From assembly GCF_030848805.1 (NCBI RefSeq), contig NC_092359.1, forward strand, positions 8,254,623-8,318,622: DNA of 64,000 nucleotides, given 5' to 3'. The notes under the pieces are model-generated. The model saw nothing but the letters and a program-made list of their open reading frames with translations. It was not told the origin of the DNA and made no database searches. The number at the start of each line of letters is the position of its first letter. Position 1 is the stretch's first letter. Below are positions 1 to 13,266 of the stretch, one piece after another. The position numbers were made by a program, and so were the translations under genes. Origin of the DNA: Temnothorax longispinosus. Lineage: Eukaryota > Arthropoda > Insecta > Hymenoptera > Formicidae.

Positions 1-1156
1 CTAATGCCTAAGAGTGAGAATGACGACACGCAACTTCCAGGTGTAAATTTCCAACTTCTATCGGGTGGCGGTTAAACTTCACGGAGCATGATGCACGAAT
101 AAACTTTTAGCATGCACGCATGGCTGCACGTCTTTCGGAAAGCTGAATTAAATTAGTTAATAACCTTCAACCGCCACGAATCTACAAACATTCGCAATTT
201 CTGTCTTGCAATCTCACGATTGGATAATTAAAATTTACCGAGAAGTTTAAAGTAACGATAACATTGTTAAGTTTCTTACACATACCTATATATCGAGTTA
301 CTGTGCGTTTTCTGATACAAAACAGTTTTAATTACATTAAATAACGTATCAATTCAGATTTAGGAAACTGCTTCCATTTTCGTGTATACTGTAAGTGTAT
401 TTATACTTTAAACGAAGCATCTAAATGCTTCCATATATAAAAATATAGAATGCATTAATCATGTAAAAATATAAAAAATAGTAGATGTTGTTTCTGAGTT
501 TCTAAGCAAAATTCCTTTAAAAAAACTGACAAATATTTCTACATAAAATTATCTCGCAGCCGCATAATAGCTGGTTTATAATTGATTAGTTCCATATAAA
601 CCTGTCCTTGAGGAAAGAAAGGAGATCAAACTAAAACAGAGTAATCACAAAAGCGGATACATGTCGAAGGAGATAGCGTGGGAGGATGACGAAGGGGACG
701 GAAAGGATTGGAAGGAGACCGATGCTGAGGAAGAGGCGGAAAATGCGATAAGGGGACAGTGCGGCGGGACGGTAGCGTCGGCACTCTCGAGGGTGGGAGG
801 GAGAGGACCATTATCGATTGTTGTTGATAATTAGCCGGTACAAGCGCGCGTCAATCGCCAGCCAAGGCGAGGTTATTAGGTTGTTGGTTAGTGCCGGGCG
901 AAGCTTCTCGCGAGGAAGCTATACGTCGGGGATGCGTAGGCGCCGCGCGCGCGTGTTGGATGCGTGCGCGTAATCGTAGGATGCGTGCCGTGCTAGGCAG
1001 CTGCGCACGCTCGCGCGAGTGCGCGCGGAACGCCGCCATCGAGCCACTCGATTACCCCCCCACAATTCGATCTAACGCGCTGCGCTGCGACGCGAGAGAA
1101 GGCTAATTATGCAGTTAATGAGAGAGTACCTGGATATATGTATATCCGCATATATA

Positions 1157-1161
<5 letters not shown>

Positions 1162-1205
<44 letters not shown>
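1162..1205. repeat. TA dinucleotide microsatellite
   Basis: This is an uninterrupted run of about 44 bases of alternating A and T, next to a G-rich stretch at 1206-1240. It is a simple repeat with no sign of function and is likely polymorphic in length. Confidence 0.95.
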
Positions 1206-1208
<3 letters not shown>

Positions 1209-1432
1209 GGGGGGAGGGGGTCTCTGGAGGGGGTGCTGCCCAAAAGAGAAACTTCCCTTGATCGCTACGTCTACAGGACGGATCGGGCTGAAGTTAGGAT
1301 TTACGACGGGAGCGGACGCGAAGGGCGAAAGGAGGGGTTAGCGGAGGGAGGGGCGCACGGTGGAAAATACCTATTTGCTGCCGCGGTCCCGCAGGATCAA
1401 TCTCTTCGTCGGTGGTGCCGTTCGGTTTCTTG

Positions 1433-2004
1433 GACGATATTACACTCGGGGACGGGAATAATGCGAGGTTTGATCGGGCGTTCGTCGACGAGTAACCGCA
1501 GCACCCGGGATGGATGTAATTTGCAGGGAAAATGATCGCGTAATAGTTCGCCCAGCGAGCGCAACGCGTTCCGCATTGTGTAATAGCGTGCAGTCGTATT
1601 AATTTTAGCAGAGCCAAGACAGGACTGTGAAACGACAGATTAAAATGTATTTTTATTTGTCATTTAATTACTCACTCAATTTTTATCCAAAACTATCATA
1701 AAATTTGTCGCAACATTTGTGTAACTTACGTATTATGCAAATCCTTAATATACAGATAACATTCGGATCAATTTTGCAAAATTAAAATAATGTATTTTTA
1801 ATGGCCAATTAAAAAATCTCTCGTATAATTTATATTTATTTAGCAACCTAATACACAAGGAAATCGTGGAGTAATTCCGCCTTTCGAACGATATTACCTC
1901 AAAAATGAAAATAATGTGAATTCTGATTGGTCGTTCAGACGCGAGCAATCATCAACCTCAACGAAAGGTGTAATTTGCAAGGAAAGAGATAGCGTAATAG
2001 CTCG
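1433..2004. repeat. diverged direct duplication, 118 bp units 454 bp apart
   Basis: Two units, 1433-1550 and 1887-2004, start with the shared string ACGATATTAC and end with a 35 base core (1516-1550 and 1970-2004) that matches at 30 of 35 positions by my count. The middle part aligns with one gap and many G-to-A type differences. A third copy of the core alone sits at 2827-2861 and matches the first at 29 of 35 positions. The sequence between the units does not align clearly. This could be an old tandem duplication or relics of a repeat family. Confidence 0.7.
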
Positions 2005-3011
2005 GTGGAAGTGCCGCGTGTTGACGCGCCTTAAGTTCTCTCACAGCGACGCAAAGTGCTCGAAAATTACCCAGTGATTACTCACTTAATGATTTAATCC
2101 GCGAAATTGCACAGTCTGGAAATGCGACGATCGTGTAATTTACGAAGAAAATTGTAATTTATACGAAAGTAAAGTAAAAGTGCACGGTAAGACACAGTAG
2201 TAGGATTTTTACCCGAAGCAGCGGACTTTCCAAATCGTGTAATGTAAGTACGTGAGCAACATTTGTTTTTGAGAGAAAAATTTTTTTGAGATAAAATTGA
2301 AATAAAAATTAACAATGAATATCAAGTAATTGCTCGAAGAAATGACGCGAAATCAGATTTCTTGTTTAAAAGTGGATATGGATTTTAGAGTAAAAAATGT
2401 AAATCAAATGTCCCCGGTATAATACATTTTCACTAAATAACTATAAATCACTAGATAAATATAAAATCTACTGCCAAATATTCACAATTTGTTTTTGAAG
2501 TTTTTTACGGTATTTTTTACGGTACAGTTGTTTTAAATTAAATAGAGATATGCGATATCATGTATCAAAGAAACTTATACTTTCCAAGACTACGGGCAAA
2601 CACGATGTCATCGCCAGCGCTGTCATCGCCAATGCAAATCTCATTACAATGCACCTGCGCTTTGACAGTGAAACAATTAAGCACAGTGCGCGCCCAGCAC
2701 GGCATATCGTAGTCGGTCGGACAATTAATTCCGCGCTTAAATCGATTAGACCTCGACCGGAATACCGGGGCACGAATGCCGTGGCCATACGTTTCTAAAT
2801 ACACAAATACGATGGAATGCGTCGTCGTTATTTGCAATGAAAATGATCGCGTGATTGTTCAGCAGTGTAAATAAATCCCCGTCGCTTTCGCTTGATCCTT
2901 TCGTTAACGATGATAACGACGCGGCGATGTGGCCCGTCACCTTAATGAAGCGCCTGATAAGCGGCGACGAAACGATAGAGCCTAGTTACACAAATACAAA
3001 GTGTCACTGGG

Positions 3012-3041
3012 TATAAAAAGGGTGCGTGCGAACGCGCACTT
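3012..3041 (+). promoter_or_regulatory. weak candidate core promoter (TATA box, marginal initiator)
   Basis: TATAAAAAG at 3012-3020 is followed 26 bases later by CACTT, a poor initiator at slightly short spacing. The nearest downstream ATGs open only very short frames. It lies 1.2 kb before the homeobox exon, so an alternative Rx start is conceivable but unsupported. Confidence 0.2.
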
Positions 3042-4282
3042 ACGGCGATGCTCGTGTTCTTCTCGTGAACGATTAGATTTCAGAACATCCTTCGAGCACC
3101 TTAGAAATGAGAACGTTTCCGACTTGAATTAAGTATACTCTACTCGTTTTATGCCTTAATCGTATAAATACACAGACTTATCCTGATCTATTTCTATATC
3201 CAGAAATATAGAGTTTTAACAAATCATTTAAATAAATCATTTTATATCAGTCATGTTAAATATCAATATACTTTATACAAACATACATATTTTCATTATT
3301 TTTTCATATATTGTACATATATAATTTTTCTTATTAAATTTTTCTTATGAGAGACAGAAACTCATATTTTGTAACAAATCTGTTTTAAAAAATATTTCAG
3401 GAGCTTGATTTAATGTCAAAAATTATTATTAATTTATTAGAGAAAAATACATTTTACCCGCGCTATTACTCTTCCGTTTGTAAAACATTTTATTGTGTTT
3501 TATATTTTTCAAAATATAAATAATTTTCCAGCAGCTTTATTCTCAATAACCAATATCCAATCTTCCACTTTAATATCATAAAGAAAGAAGTATCTTTTAT
3601 TTATTTCAAATTACTGACGAAAGAAAAAAATAGCAATTTAGTTCATTCGCTTCGTTATCCGAAGAAATCATATGGGAAGAACGTTTATTAACTTCCATAA
3701 TGGTGTATCGTGTTGTTAGTGCTGATTCACATTTTATTTTTGCAAGCTCACTGTGAGATTACATTGTATCCTCACATATAAAGGAAATATGACAACCGAT
3801 ACTGTATATATGCTCTCGCCCGAGAAAAGTAATCCACCCGTCGAACCATAACTGGCGTCCTTCCGTTCCCCTTAAGCATCGCATACATTAAACGTCAAAT
3901 ACTCTAATTAATCCTCGTTGTCTCTTTTACATTCAACGAAGCGTAACGCGTCGTATTTCGCGCTTGCTCGATCACAAAACGCAAGAAAAAAAAAGAAAGA
4001 AAGAAAAGAAATCTAGGCGCGAACAGCGCGAGCGCTTTAAAGCGCGCGATCAAGTCCACCCATACATGCGTTTCTCATGCACGCACGCACGCACGCACAC
4101 GTGAACACGCGATTCCGCGCGGCCACGCGTTGCAGCACTTCTAATAGCTACTATTATGCGCGCATAATGGGGGTAATAGCTGCGACTCCGGATAAATCGA
4201 TCACCATTACCGCTTCTATTACCCGTAACGACCGTTTCCGAGGAGACCTGACCACACTCTCTCTCTCTGTCGCGGCTTCCAG

Positions 4283-4515
4283 GTGAGAACAGCTGCAACT
4301 CCACCGGCGGCGGCAGCGACGAGGAGCTCGGCGCAGGCTGCGGGGAGGACATAAACGGCAACGGGGGCAAGAAGAAGCACCGTCGCAACCGGACAACCTT
4401 CACCACCTATCAGCTGCACGAGCTCGAGAGAGCGTTCGAGAAGTCCCACTACCCGGACGTCTACTCCAGGGAGGAGCTCGCCATGAAGGTCAACCTCCCG
4501 GAAGTTCGTGTTCAG
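4283..4515 (+). CDS. Rx: Rx retinal homeobox protein, exon with acidic linker and homeodomain residues 1-46 (partial gene)
   Basis: Rx (rax) is a PRD-like homeodomain transcription factor of anterior neurectoderm, brain and eye, acting in the nucleus on TAAT-type sites. The exon starts after a polypyrimidine tract ending CCAG, uses two bases (GT) to finish a codon begun upstream, and reads 77 codons without a stop. First comes a Gly/Ser/acidic linker of about 28 residues, then a KKK cluster. The homeodomain starts at His (4378), with R5, F8, L16, F20 and the Rx/PRD-like block YPDVYSREELA, and breaks after Gln46 at the donor CAG|GTGAGT. This 46/47 intron is typical of PRD-class homeoboxes. The rest of the homeodomain is 23.8 kb downstream at 28295. 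The first amino-terminal exons, including the usual octapeptide, are not in the window. Identification as Rx rather than another PRD-like gene rests on the homeodomain plus the C-terminal motifs in later exons. Confidence 0.95.
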
Positions 4516-7500
4516 GTGAGTCATTTGCTGAACGAATTCGCCGGATCGACGAGGGGGGAAGATAATACGTTTCCTTCGTATACGACTTCTAGCGTTAGGT
4601 ATACATGTCCGAGAGTAAAGAAAGGGTTCTTTCGAAGTTTGAAATAATGACGCTCGATTGAAAAATATATTTCTTTTTACGAAGTAGAAAAAGAAACATT
4701 GAGGGTTCTTTTATATCCCTCTGAGAACATTAATCGATTTATAAATTGCCTCTCTTGTCTCTAGGTGCGCACAAACAAACCCTTTTAGAGTTTTAATATT
4801 TAAAATGACTATATTTCCTATCGTCTCTCGCTCTCTCAGCTAAAATACCTTAATAATTCTTCAAAATGAAGGCGGACCTCACCGACTATCATAGCACAAT
4901 AACATGTAGCATGAAATATACACATTTTGATATAAGGCAGGACTATCGAGATATCAGAAAATTTATTACAATTAGGTACGTAAATAATCTCGTGTAAAGT
5001 ACGTTGCTACGAACATTTTTCTTGTACTTATTGTTAGTTGCAAAGGCGGTTCATAATAAATTCACTCGTGCGACCTGCAACACGATATAACAGGATTTAT
5101 TCTTCCTCAGCCAAAATTTGACGGATACGAATATCGTGTTCGGCGAACCGGCCGGGGTTAACGCTGGCGTTTCCGTGCAAACAATCGGAACGACAATCGC
5201 TGCCTGGCGCGCTGGGCCAACATATTAGACTAAATTAAATTAATTATGTGCGTGACAACGATAAAAGCACGCAGTCGCGTGCGACGACGCATCGATTAGG
5301 CTCCCGGGGGCACGCTTGCCGAGCGGCACGTATACCGGGGCCAGTGACGCAGCTACCGTGGTCCCCGGTGGTTCAACAGGACCATCGTCAAGATTTCGAA
5401 AGATGTAATTCTCAAGTTCTTTATTTATATGCTTATTCTTTTATTCTAATCTCACGCAAGAATTTAAATAGCCATTCTCAGCCATTAAGCCTGTAAAAAC
5501 GAAGCTTACAGGATTCGCGCGCGCACTGTAAAGTAAAAATAATTAAATAATATGCAAGGAGATTAATCAAGTATTTTTTCTGCAAAATAATTAATTTCCG
5601 GATTAGTACATTTGCAAATTGTTATATGGGAGAGTGATAACAATAGTTACCTTTATAAATTTCTTACAAACTCCTTTTTTGCTCAAACTGCTCCAAGAGA
5701 TGAAGGCTTAAAAGGGTCAGAAAAAGGGCCCGTAGGAGATCTCGGTATACAGACCTCGTCAGCATCGCCACTTTTTTACGCTATTGGGCGGGGCTCTCTC
5801 GGCAACATGGGATAATAACCCGGCCGGCAGCCTTACGAGCACCTGCTTTTTCTTTCTACCTCCTCGAACGCGGAATTGATTTTTACCGAGCGCGCCCGCC
5901 TTAAGTTTCCATTGCCGCGCGAAGGGCTCTCGCCTGCCGGCGATGGTTAAGATTACGCGTCGATTGCAATTAGGGCTTTATCGAGGCGACCACGCTAATT
6001 CGTAGTGTCGCGGGCATTCGGCTCGTTAGAGTTACCATTAAACACGCAATGCGAGAAACGTAGGAATTATCTTCGTGCCTTAAGTGGATTATAGATGGGC
6101 ATCAAGAAGGGTAAAACGGCGGCATGGAAATAGGCGAGGTATGACCCGTCTGTCTCTTAGAAAGCTGGAGCCTTTATTGTCGCAATTAACAAGCAGTTTA
6201 TATTGCGAGATAAGCACGCCGCCCCAGTAATAAAGTTGCCCTATAAATCATCTCTCTTGTACTTTCCTGCGTCGAATAGACGATAGGTGAATAATTAGCA
6301 GTACAAGTTAAGTACACAGAAAAATTACCCTGTGACTAATTATAATGTGTAGGTTTATATAAGAATAAAATTATTTTGTAAATTATTTCGCGAATGCTAG
6401 TAATATAATATAGATATAAGTATAGTACTGTAATGTAAGACACTGAAGAAAAAAAGCTAATGATATATGTTTTTACAAAAAATCATTCCAACTATAAAAT
6501 ATATTTACACTCAAAAATAATCAAATATGTAAAAAAAAATGCGTTATTAAGAAGCCAGAATAAATACAACGTATGCGTGTTACACTCGTATTATTTTTAT
6601 CTCGTCAGGGTAATGTAACAACAGGCTTCAATCCTCGACATAAAATTGAGTTATAATGATTGACACACACATAGATAATAATCGTGCCAAAATATATTTA
6701 TACTGTTATTTATACGAGATTTGGAGATATTTTAGAATTTTTTATTTCTTGCGTCGCACAAGAGACTATACGTACGAGACTATATTCGTCCAGTCAGTGT
6801 CGAGGAAATTCGGGAAAAAAAGGAATGTTTAAGCAAACACGGATCTGCGCTCTGGAACAAAACGTCAGCGTGCCGCGTGAGGACGAGGGAGGCGTCGTAC
6901 CTCGGGGTCGACGGACTCGCAATTAAAAATTTAAATTGCGTTTAAAACCCACCGTGAGCTGCCGACACGCTCTCGCCCCGTCTTCTCTCGCGCCGCGCCG
7001 CGGCGCCGTCCCGGTTCTTCCTTCCGCGCGGAGCGCTTTTTCCCAGTTTTTTACGTACACGGGTCCACACGGGTCCGCGTGCGTCTTGTTCTCTCGTTTA
7101 TTTTCACCACCCCCCGCGTCTCTCGCTAACCCGTGGCACCGCAACCGTCTCAGGCCGCCCCCAAGGTATACCTAATCGCTTAAGCTTATTACGCCAGAGC
7201 GGACAAGGCGGTTGTGGAATCAGCTTTGCTCGCGATGCAAGCGGGCCCTTGCTCTCTATCCGCTCGCCCGGTCGCGGCGAGCCGCGCGCCGCGCCGCGCC
7301 GTTCGGTTTCATCATTTTTAATTGATAGCGCACGCCAATCTCGTCTGTCGGATTTATTAGGCCGCTCGACGAGATGGTTTCGGAAGGGACGGGGGATGAG
7401 CAGGGGTGGAAAACGGGGCTCGGGAGGGCGGAGGGGGTTTTTATTGGGCGTGGCGGAACGCGGACGGGATTCCGTCGGCGGTCGCTGCGGTCTGATTGTC

Positions 7501-10500
7501 ATCGGAAAAGCGCCGCGCGTTTTCCGAGCTTTTCTCGATCCGGTGCGCACACGTGTGCGCGAGCAGGTCACGCGTAAGTTAACGCCGCTCTCACCGTGTC
7601 GTAATCGTCATCATCGCTTTTGGGGATACGCAAAATTGCGTTACGCACGGCGTTACGAAAGTTGAATCGCGAACAACTCGAATTAATTAATCTTGAATCG
7701 GTGATTCGATATTTCCAAATTAATCGCACTGTCTGTAATAGAGAAGAAAATCTTACGTCACACACATACGCTTGTAGAATTATTGATTTTAAGTTGTTTA
7801 CTGGTATACAATAAAACTTTAATAACAATTACTGTTACATGTTTGCCGCGCGACATTTTAGCCAACATTTTTGTAGAATTTGTAATAGGATCTGTTTTTA
7901 TTTCAATTTTGCCCGATGGAACGGGAACGGCGGATTTTAAAAGAATGTAACACACACGCACGGTTTTAAACACCTGCTGTGTTTGTTGTTCGTTAAAAGT
8001 ACATTATTTTATACGCTTGCGACAAAAATATTTCGCCCCGGATCAATTAATGGGCAAATGGTTTAGCTTTAAATCGCGCGTAATGTTTGTTTGCGTACTA
8101 AATCGAAAAATAGATTGCAGAAAATGTAAAAGGGAATAAAAGCTCGGGAATTATACGGGAAGCCGCATCTTTTCAAAGAGATAAATGGAATTGGGTAATG
8201 CAACTTCACTCGGTTAGATTTACGAGCGCGGGCTCGCTCGTAAATTACTAACCGTTTTGTAGCTTCGATTCTTCGACTACGCGCCCCGACTGCCGATGCC
8301 CCGACCTCGGCGAGGTCCCCCACATTTACGTATAGCTTCATGGGCCCTCTGCCTCTTTTCCACTTTTATCGCGACAATAAAAATTTCATTCCGGAATCCT
8401 GCACTTCCTTGCACGATCGTACATCACGATCGTCAAAGAGCATCTCTCTCGTGAGAGATCTGTTATGTAGATTTTACGAAACAAAATCCGGCCAACGTTA
8501 TTCTAGATATTCTCGGCAATTGTTCGCTTTGCGAGCAAATCAAAATAAAAAATGTCAAAAATCTGAAAAGGAACAGTTAAGGTAATAACAATAGCTGACA
8601 GATTCGCGTAATTGACCACCGACCTTTTGCCTTATTGATGATTGATCTAGACAAGATATCATTTTTTTGAAACTGTGTTATCACGTCGTGTTAAAATTAA
8701 AGGAACTTAAATTAATATCCAATATTTCACGATATTTTCTTCTCGTGATGCGTTAGCAACGTTGAAACTGGCATTCATATTCCCTTAGCCGTAATGTCTC
8801 CTCGTTCGATGATAATCTAATTTCAGCGTAGCACTAAAAGTCATTTCCGTTTCGAGTCTCGCTTTTTATCGGTTTTCGTGTGCCAAAACGCCGGCGAAAC
8901 TACACGGCGATCTATTATATTATTATGGACCCATTGTCGGGGCGAGCCCGCGCGCATTACTCGCCTGTCACGCGATCGCGAGAGAGCCACGTCGAAAAAA
9001 TAAACGATAGCCGACTAATTCGGCGATTTGCCGGCCGACTTGCCCGAAATCGATACCGAGCCACCGGGCGTTTCGGTGGAAACACTTACCGGAATTAACC
9101 CCGGCAGGAAGCACACCTGCAGACCTTTTAAAAGTTTGTCACGTAACCCGCAAGAGCGCGATGTCGAATGGAATATAGCGACGGTTCCACCAATAAGCAG
9201 TACGAACGCGATCATCAAAACCTTAATTACTGAAAAACTTAGCAAACCGTTTTCAAATTTATAACTATTTTTCGTCTGGTACGCATTAAATAAAGTGAAA
9301 CTCAATTGTAAATAGAAAATAATATCTATCTGAGTAAGATTTTCTTTCATTTTACTCTTTACACAATAACATTTTATCTCAAAGATTCTGATAATATCGG
9401 AAAGAGAAAAAAAATTGAGCTCCTTGGGGGTACCGTGAAAACTCACTGTCCTATCCGTCTCGGCGTTTTCAATGAAAACAGAATTTTGTTCCCGTTGCAT
9501 GGAGTCGATTGCACTTTGACGGCACCGGCTCTCACTGGGGAATTATTACCTCGCGTGCCGGTGTCGACTTTATTTCGGCGAGTAATTCGTGTTCCGCATG
9601 CGTTTTGATAAATACGACATCTGCGCTTTATCGTCTTGCAGCCGCAACTTTAGTAGTTTAAAAGAGCAGTCCTGCGGCTTCGGTATAACAATTTTATTCA
9701 ACGTTATTTTTATCGTTCGACTATTCTGCTTATTTTTATATTTTCTCATATATTATGGGGAAGAAAGAGGAAAAGTATATTTGTAGCTTTGTAAATGAGT
9801 CGATACAATAATGACGCTTTGAAAATTGAGAAGAATATTGACGGATGAGAATTTTAAATACCCATCATTTGATTTATTACCTACATATATTTTTTATTTA
9901 TTTATATATTATATTTATTATATAAATACAGCGACTCGCATGAAACTGATCACAAATCCTACTATTGTTACGAATTTATTTTTAAAATTTACAAATGAAG
10001 ATGTCTGTACCAAGAAAGACAGAAAGAGAATTCTTAGATATTTGTTTATAAGTTGCTATTAAAAAAAATCGTTTGCCTTCTTCGAATCATTTAGTCGTAG
10101 ATAATACACTTGATCAGCTTCGTGAGTCACTGTATATAAACAATACCATTCTAAAAATTTACGTGTAAAGCTTACGGAGCACTTTGTAGGAGTAAAACGC
10201 GACGATATGTCCGTATGGATAAGAGAGGGAGGGGGTCGATGGTATCTGTAAATTTTTGCTTTGACTGCGGACAGTGGAATCGACGGTGGTGTTGTCGACG
10301 AATCTACCGGGCAGGCGGAAAAAAACGGAGAGATTGATTTTTCGCGGTAGGCCAACTAATTCGGTACTGAGCAAGGGGGTGGAGGAGCGTGGGATGGTCG
10401 CGGGTGGACGGAGAGGTGGCGAGGGGGGGGGGGTGAATAAAGCGAGCGAGAGAGGACGCGGTTGGATGCCCATCGTTCCATGTCCGGCCGCTCGACGATT

Positions 10501-12701
10501 GCCAATTGGAAAAATACTCCAATTCGATTACAATTTTTTTCGATGGCCCCACACAACGGCGCGGAAAAATTTAAAACGATTCGGCGGGACGGTGAAAACT
10601 ATGGCAATCCCGGGCTCGAAGAGAGGTCGCGAGCCTGATATCGAGGTTGCCGATGGCCTTCTAACAGCTTTCAAAAGAGCAATTAAAAAAACGATCTTCC
10701 ATATACCTTCCTGCATTATCCGGAAGGAAATTCGGGTCGTGTCGGTTGCGCGCTGTTCTTTTTTATCAATAAACGCGGGAATATTGCTAATGTCTCCCCT
10801 CGGTACGGCCATTAAACGATTTAACATCATTGGTAATTTTCACGTGACCTCGAAACAATTGTCTATATCCGATGATAAAACTTTGTCGGTCAGAAGTTCT
10901 AATTGAATCAGACGTGTGAAGTGTGAATTGTAGCTGTAATTGTAACTACTGTAATTTCGCTCAATTTATGGAAGGTAAACTAAACGTGAGACAAAAGCAA
11001 GAACGATACATTATTTTAAGGGAAATTATATGACGCAACTTTTTTCTGGATTAGACGAGCTATTCATTTGCGTTATAGAATCTCGCACATTTTCTTTTTG
11101 CTCCTTTTCCAGAGATGTTCTCTTTACGGCTTGGGGTCTGTATCATTTTCAGCATTCTTCATATCTCAAAGGCGGTGACCAGCTCCCCTCGCGCAGGTTA
11201 CAATAATGCGCCAGGGTTTCCCGCGACAGAAAAATGATACCACGGCGAGGCAATGCCGACATAATAAAGGGGTGCAGATGGAATATACCCCTTCACACGG
11301 CGCCGTTTAACATTATTTACCGGCATGTCGGCATGGAAACCTCGCTCGAAGATGCATGCATTCGCACACATCTGCGTTAAACGCTCGACAAATAAATTTA
11401 ATGCTGCAATATTTAGTGGTATTTAACGCAAACATTTATTTCGAAACGTACATTTTCGCTACGCACAGACAACAATATAATTACTATTTGTACAAAAATT
11501 TACTACTTGTTATCAAAGTTACTTTTAGATTGTAGTACGTTATAATTTGCAACATTTATCTTCTCAAAATTAAATTGTAATCTAAATACTTTAGATATAT
11601 ATGCACATTCATAGAAAGCATAATACTGCATTAATCGCTAATTAACTGATTAAAGCTGAGTAGCATCTCAAATACATGCAATTGATGTAAAAATATTGGA
11701 CATGCGAAGTACTGCTTTGTCTTTTGCACTTTGTATTTTAGGATCGCGATTCATTTCTACGATATTTTGTACATAGCTGCTAATTAATTGATGTCTGACC
11801 GTAACAGTATTTAAAGGCTAACCGGCACAACACTGATTGTTCGCATGGCTACCAGGATCTTGCGGCGGATTCGGCGGCATCCTTTTCCCAACAGTCGATA
11901 GCGAAAGCGCTTATCGGAGCGTTTAATTCGGGATTATTAGAGGCCGAATCGTGATCGTTAGCACTGACACGAGCCTGGCACGAATCGCAGGTGACTGTCT
12001 GGGGCGCACCTATATCTACGGGGTGTCAAATTAGTCACGCACGCCGCCTCCGCCCAACCCGTCGGCGGAACGGGCGTAACCATGGCTACTGCCGCGAATT
12101 TCTCTGCGCGACGCGACGCGGCGCGACGCAGCGAGAGCGCAATTGCGCATGCAACATGCCACGAACGAGGGAGTGGAGAGAGAATTAAAAAATTGACGGG
12201 CGGATCGCTTATTTATTTAGTTTTTTTTTCACGTTAAATGTCACCTCATGAAAATTAAAACTTTTTGTCGCTCCGCGCTCGCAAAATCGAGTAATAATTT
12301 GCGTTTGCTCGCACTCTTTCCGCATGGCGGAATTTATCGGCGCCGGTGACGTTAACAACGCACATACGCTGACGTGCTTGAATCGTGTCCGGCAAATCAA
12401 ATTGCAGTGATCACCGACGTGCGCAACGATAACCGATAAATATTAAGAACAATGTTTCCTCTTATTTATCCGTCTGTTTTTTTTCCACTTATGTGTTAGA
12501 CGCAAAGGAAGATAAAGCAAAACATGTTTTATTATTTTTTATTTTATTTCATTTCTTTGCTTTTATTACATGCTTTAACGCGTTAAATTTTGTAGCATTT
12601 CAATTGATTCGAATCGTGTTTATTTACTCAAATATGCGTCGCATTTCCTCCAAACGAATCGCCGCAATTTTCGCGAGGACCCCGTCAAGCGGATTAAGTA
12701 A

Positions 12702-12731
12702 TCCCCCATGGTCCATGGTTTACATGGGGGG
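12702..12731. repeat. short hairpin with C/G-run stem
   Basis: The arms CCCCCATG and CATGGGGG are separated by about a dozen bases that themselves contain CCATGG. This is a small perfect-stem inverted repeat inside the Rx intron, with no known role. Confidence 0.6.
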
Positions 12732-13266
12732 AGGGGCGCGATTCTCACGTACCCCTCGCACAGTCAACCAACCGAGACCAGTGAGCTTTCGCTGCGATAT
12801 TAATACCTATACGCGAGCACACCATAAACCTGTTTACCACGCAATACGCGGTGAGAATTCTCGCACGAGGTCACGGTCGACTAATGGCACCTGAATCTGT
12901 TGCCAGCCGTAATACATAAATCAAACTAATGTTCGCGTAAACGTCGCGGTCAATAATCTCCAAACATATCGCACAAAGTAGACAAATATTTTCTCTTTTC
13001 GATATAACACAAGTCGGTAACGTAAATGGACGAACCTGGAGATATATCTGTACCTTAGAAATAAAGAATATTGTATCTCTATTATTATGAATTCAGAGAA
13101 AACAAGGTTTAAAATTTCAAATAAGAAAATGGGGCATTTTTTTGAAGATTTAATAAAATAACTTAACTGATATGTTTAATATTATAGTACAACTGCCAAT
13201 AACGCGCTGTACCTGACCAAAATTATGAAAATTTTCATTACGACTTTTTCTAAACATTATATCTTA

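Larger units (their letters stand above)
1..4282. other. noncoding sequence 5' of the Rx homeobox exon (probably an Rx intron)
   Basis: No exon with the Rx N-terminal octapeptide, or any other recognisable coding motif, is visible here, and the exon at 4283 begins inside a codon. This stretch is therefore most simply the 3' part of an upstream Rx intron. It contains a CpG-rich patch (about 850-1100), a TA microsatellite, a diverged tandem repeat (1433-2004, with a third core at 2827), a TATA-like sequence at 3012 and a short ACGC run near 4080. The last 25 bases before 4283 are a pyrimidine-rich tract ending in CCAG, a good splice acceptor. Whether an internal promoter lies here is open. Confidence 0.6.

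Noticed and set aside
661..834. A + strand frame of 57 codons starting MSKEIAWEDDEG
   Set aside because: It is acidic and starts with ATG, but shows no family motif, ends in ordinary noncoding sequence, and lacks the Rx N-terminal octapeptide. A chance frame in a G/A-rich stretch.
4741..4770. Possible recursive splice site (CTCTAG|GTGCGC) in the large intron
   Set aside because: The acceptor side is good but GTGCGC is a poor donor. Similar weak cases occur at 11986 and 16459, so these look like background.
9015..9500. A minus-strand frame of 161 codons with a hydrophobic segment
   Set aside because: The hydrophobic run is in the middle of an otherwise irregular frame, no family is recognisable, and it lies within the Rx intron with no splice-site support.
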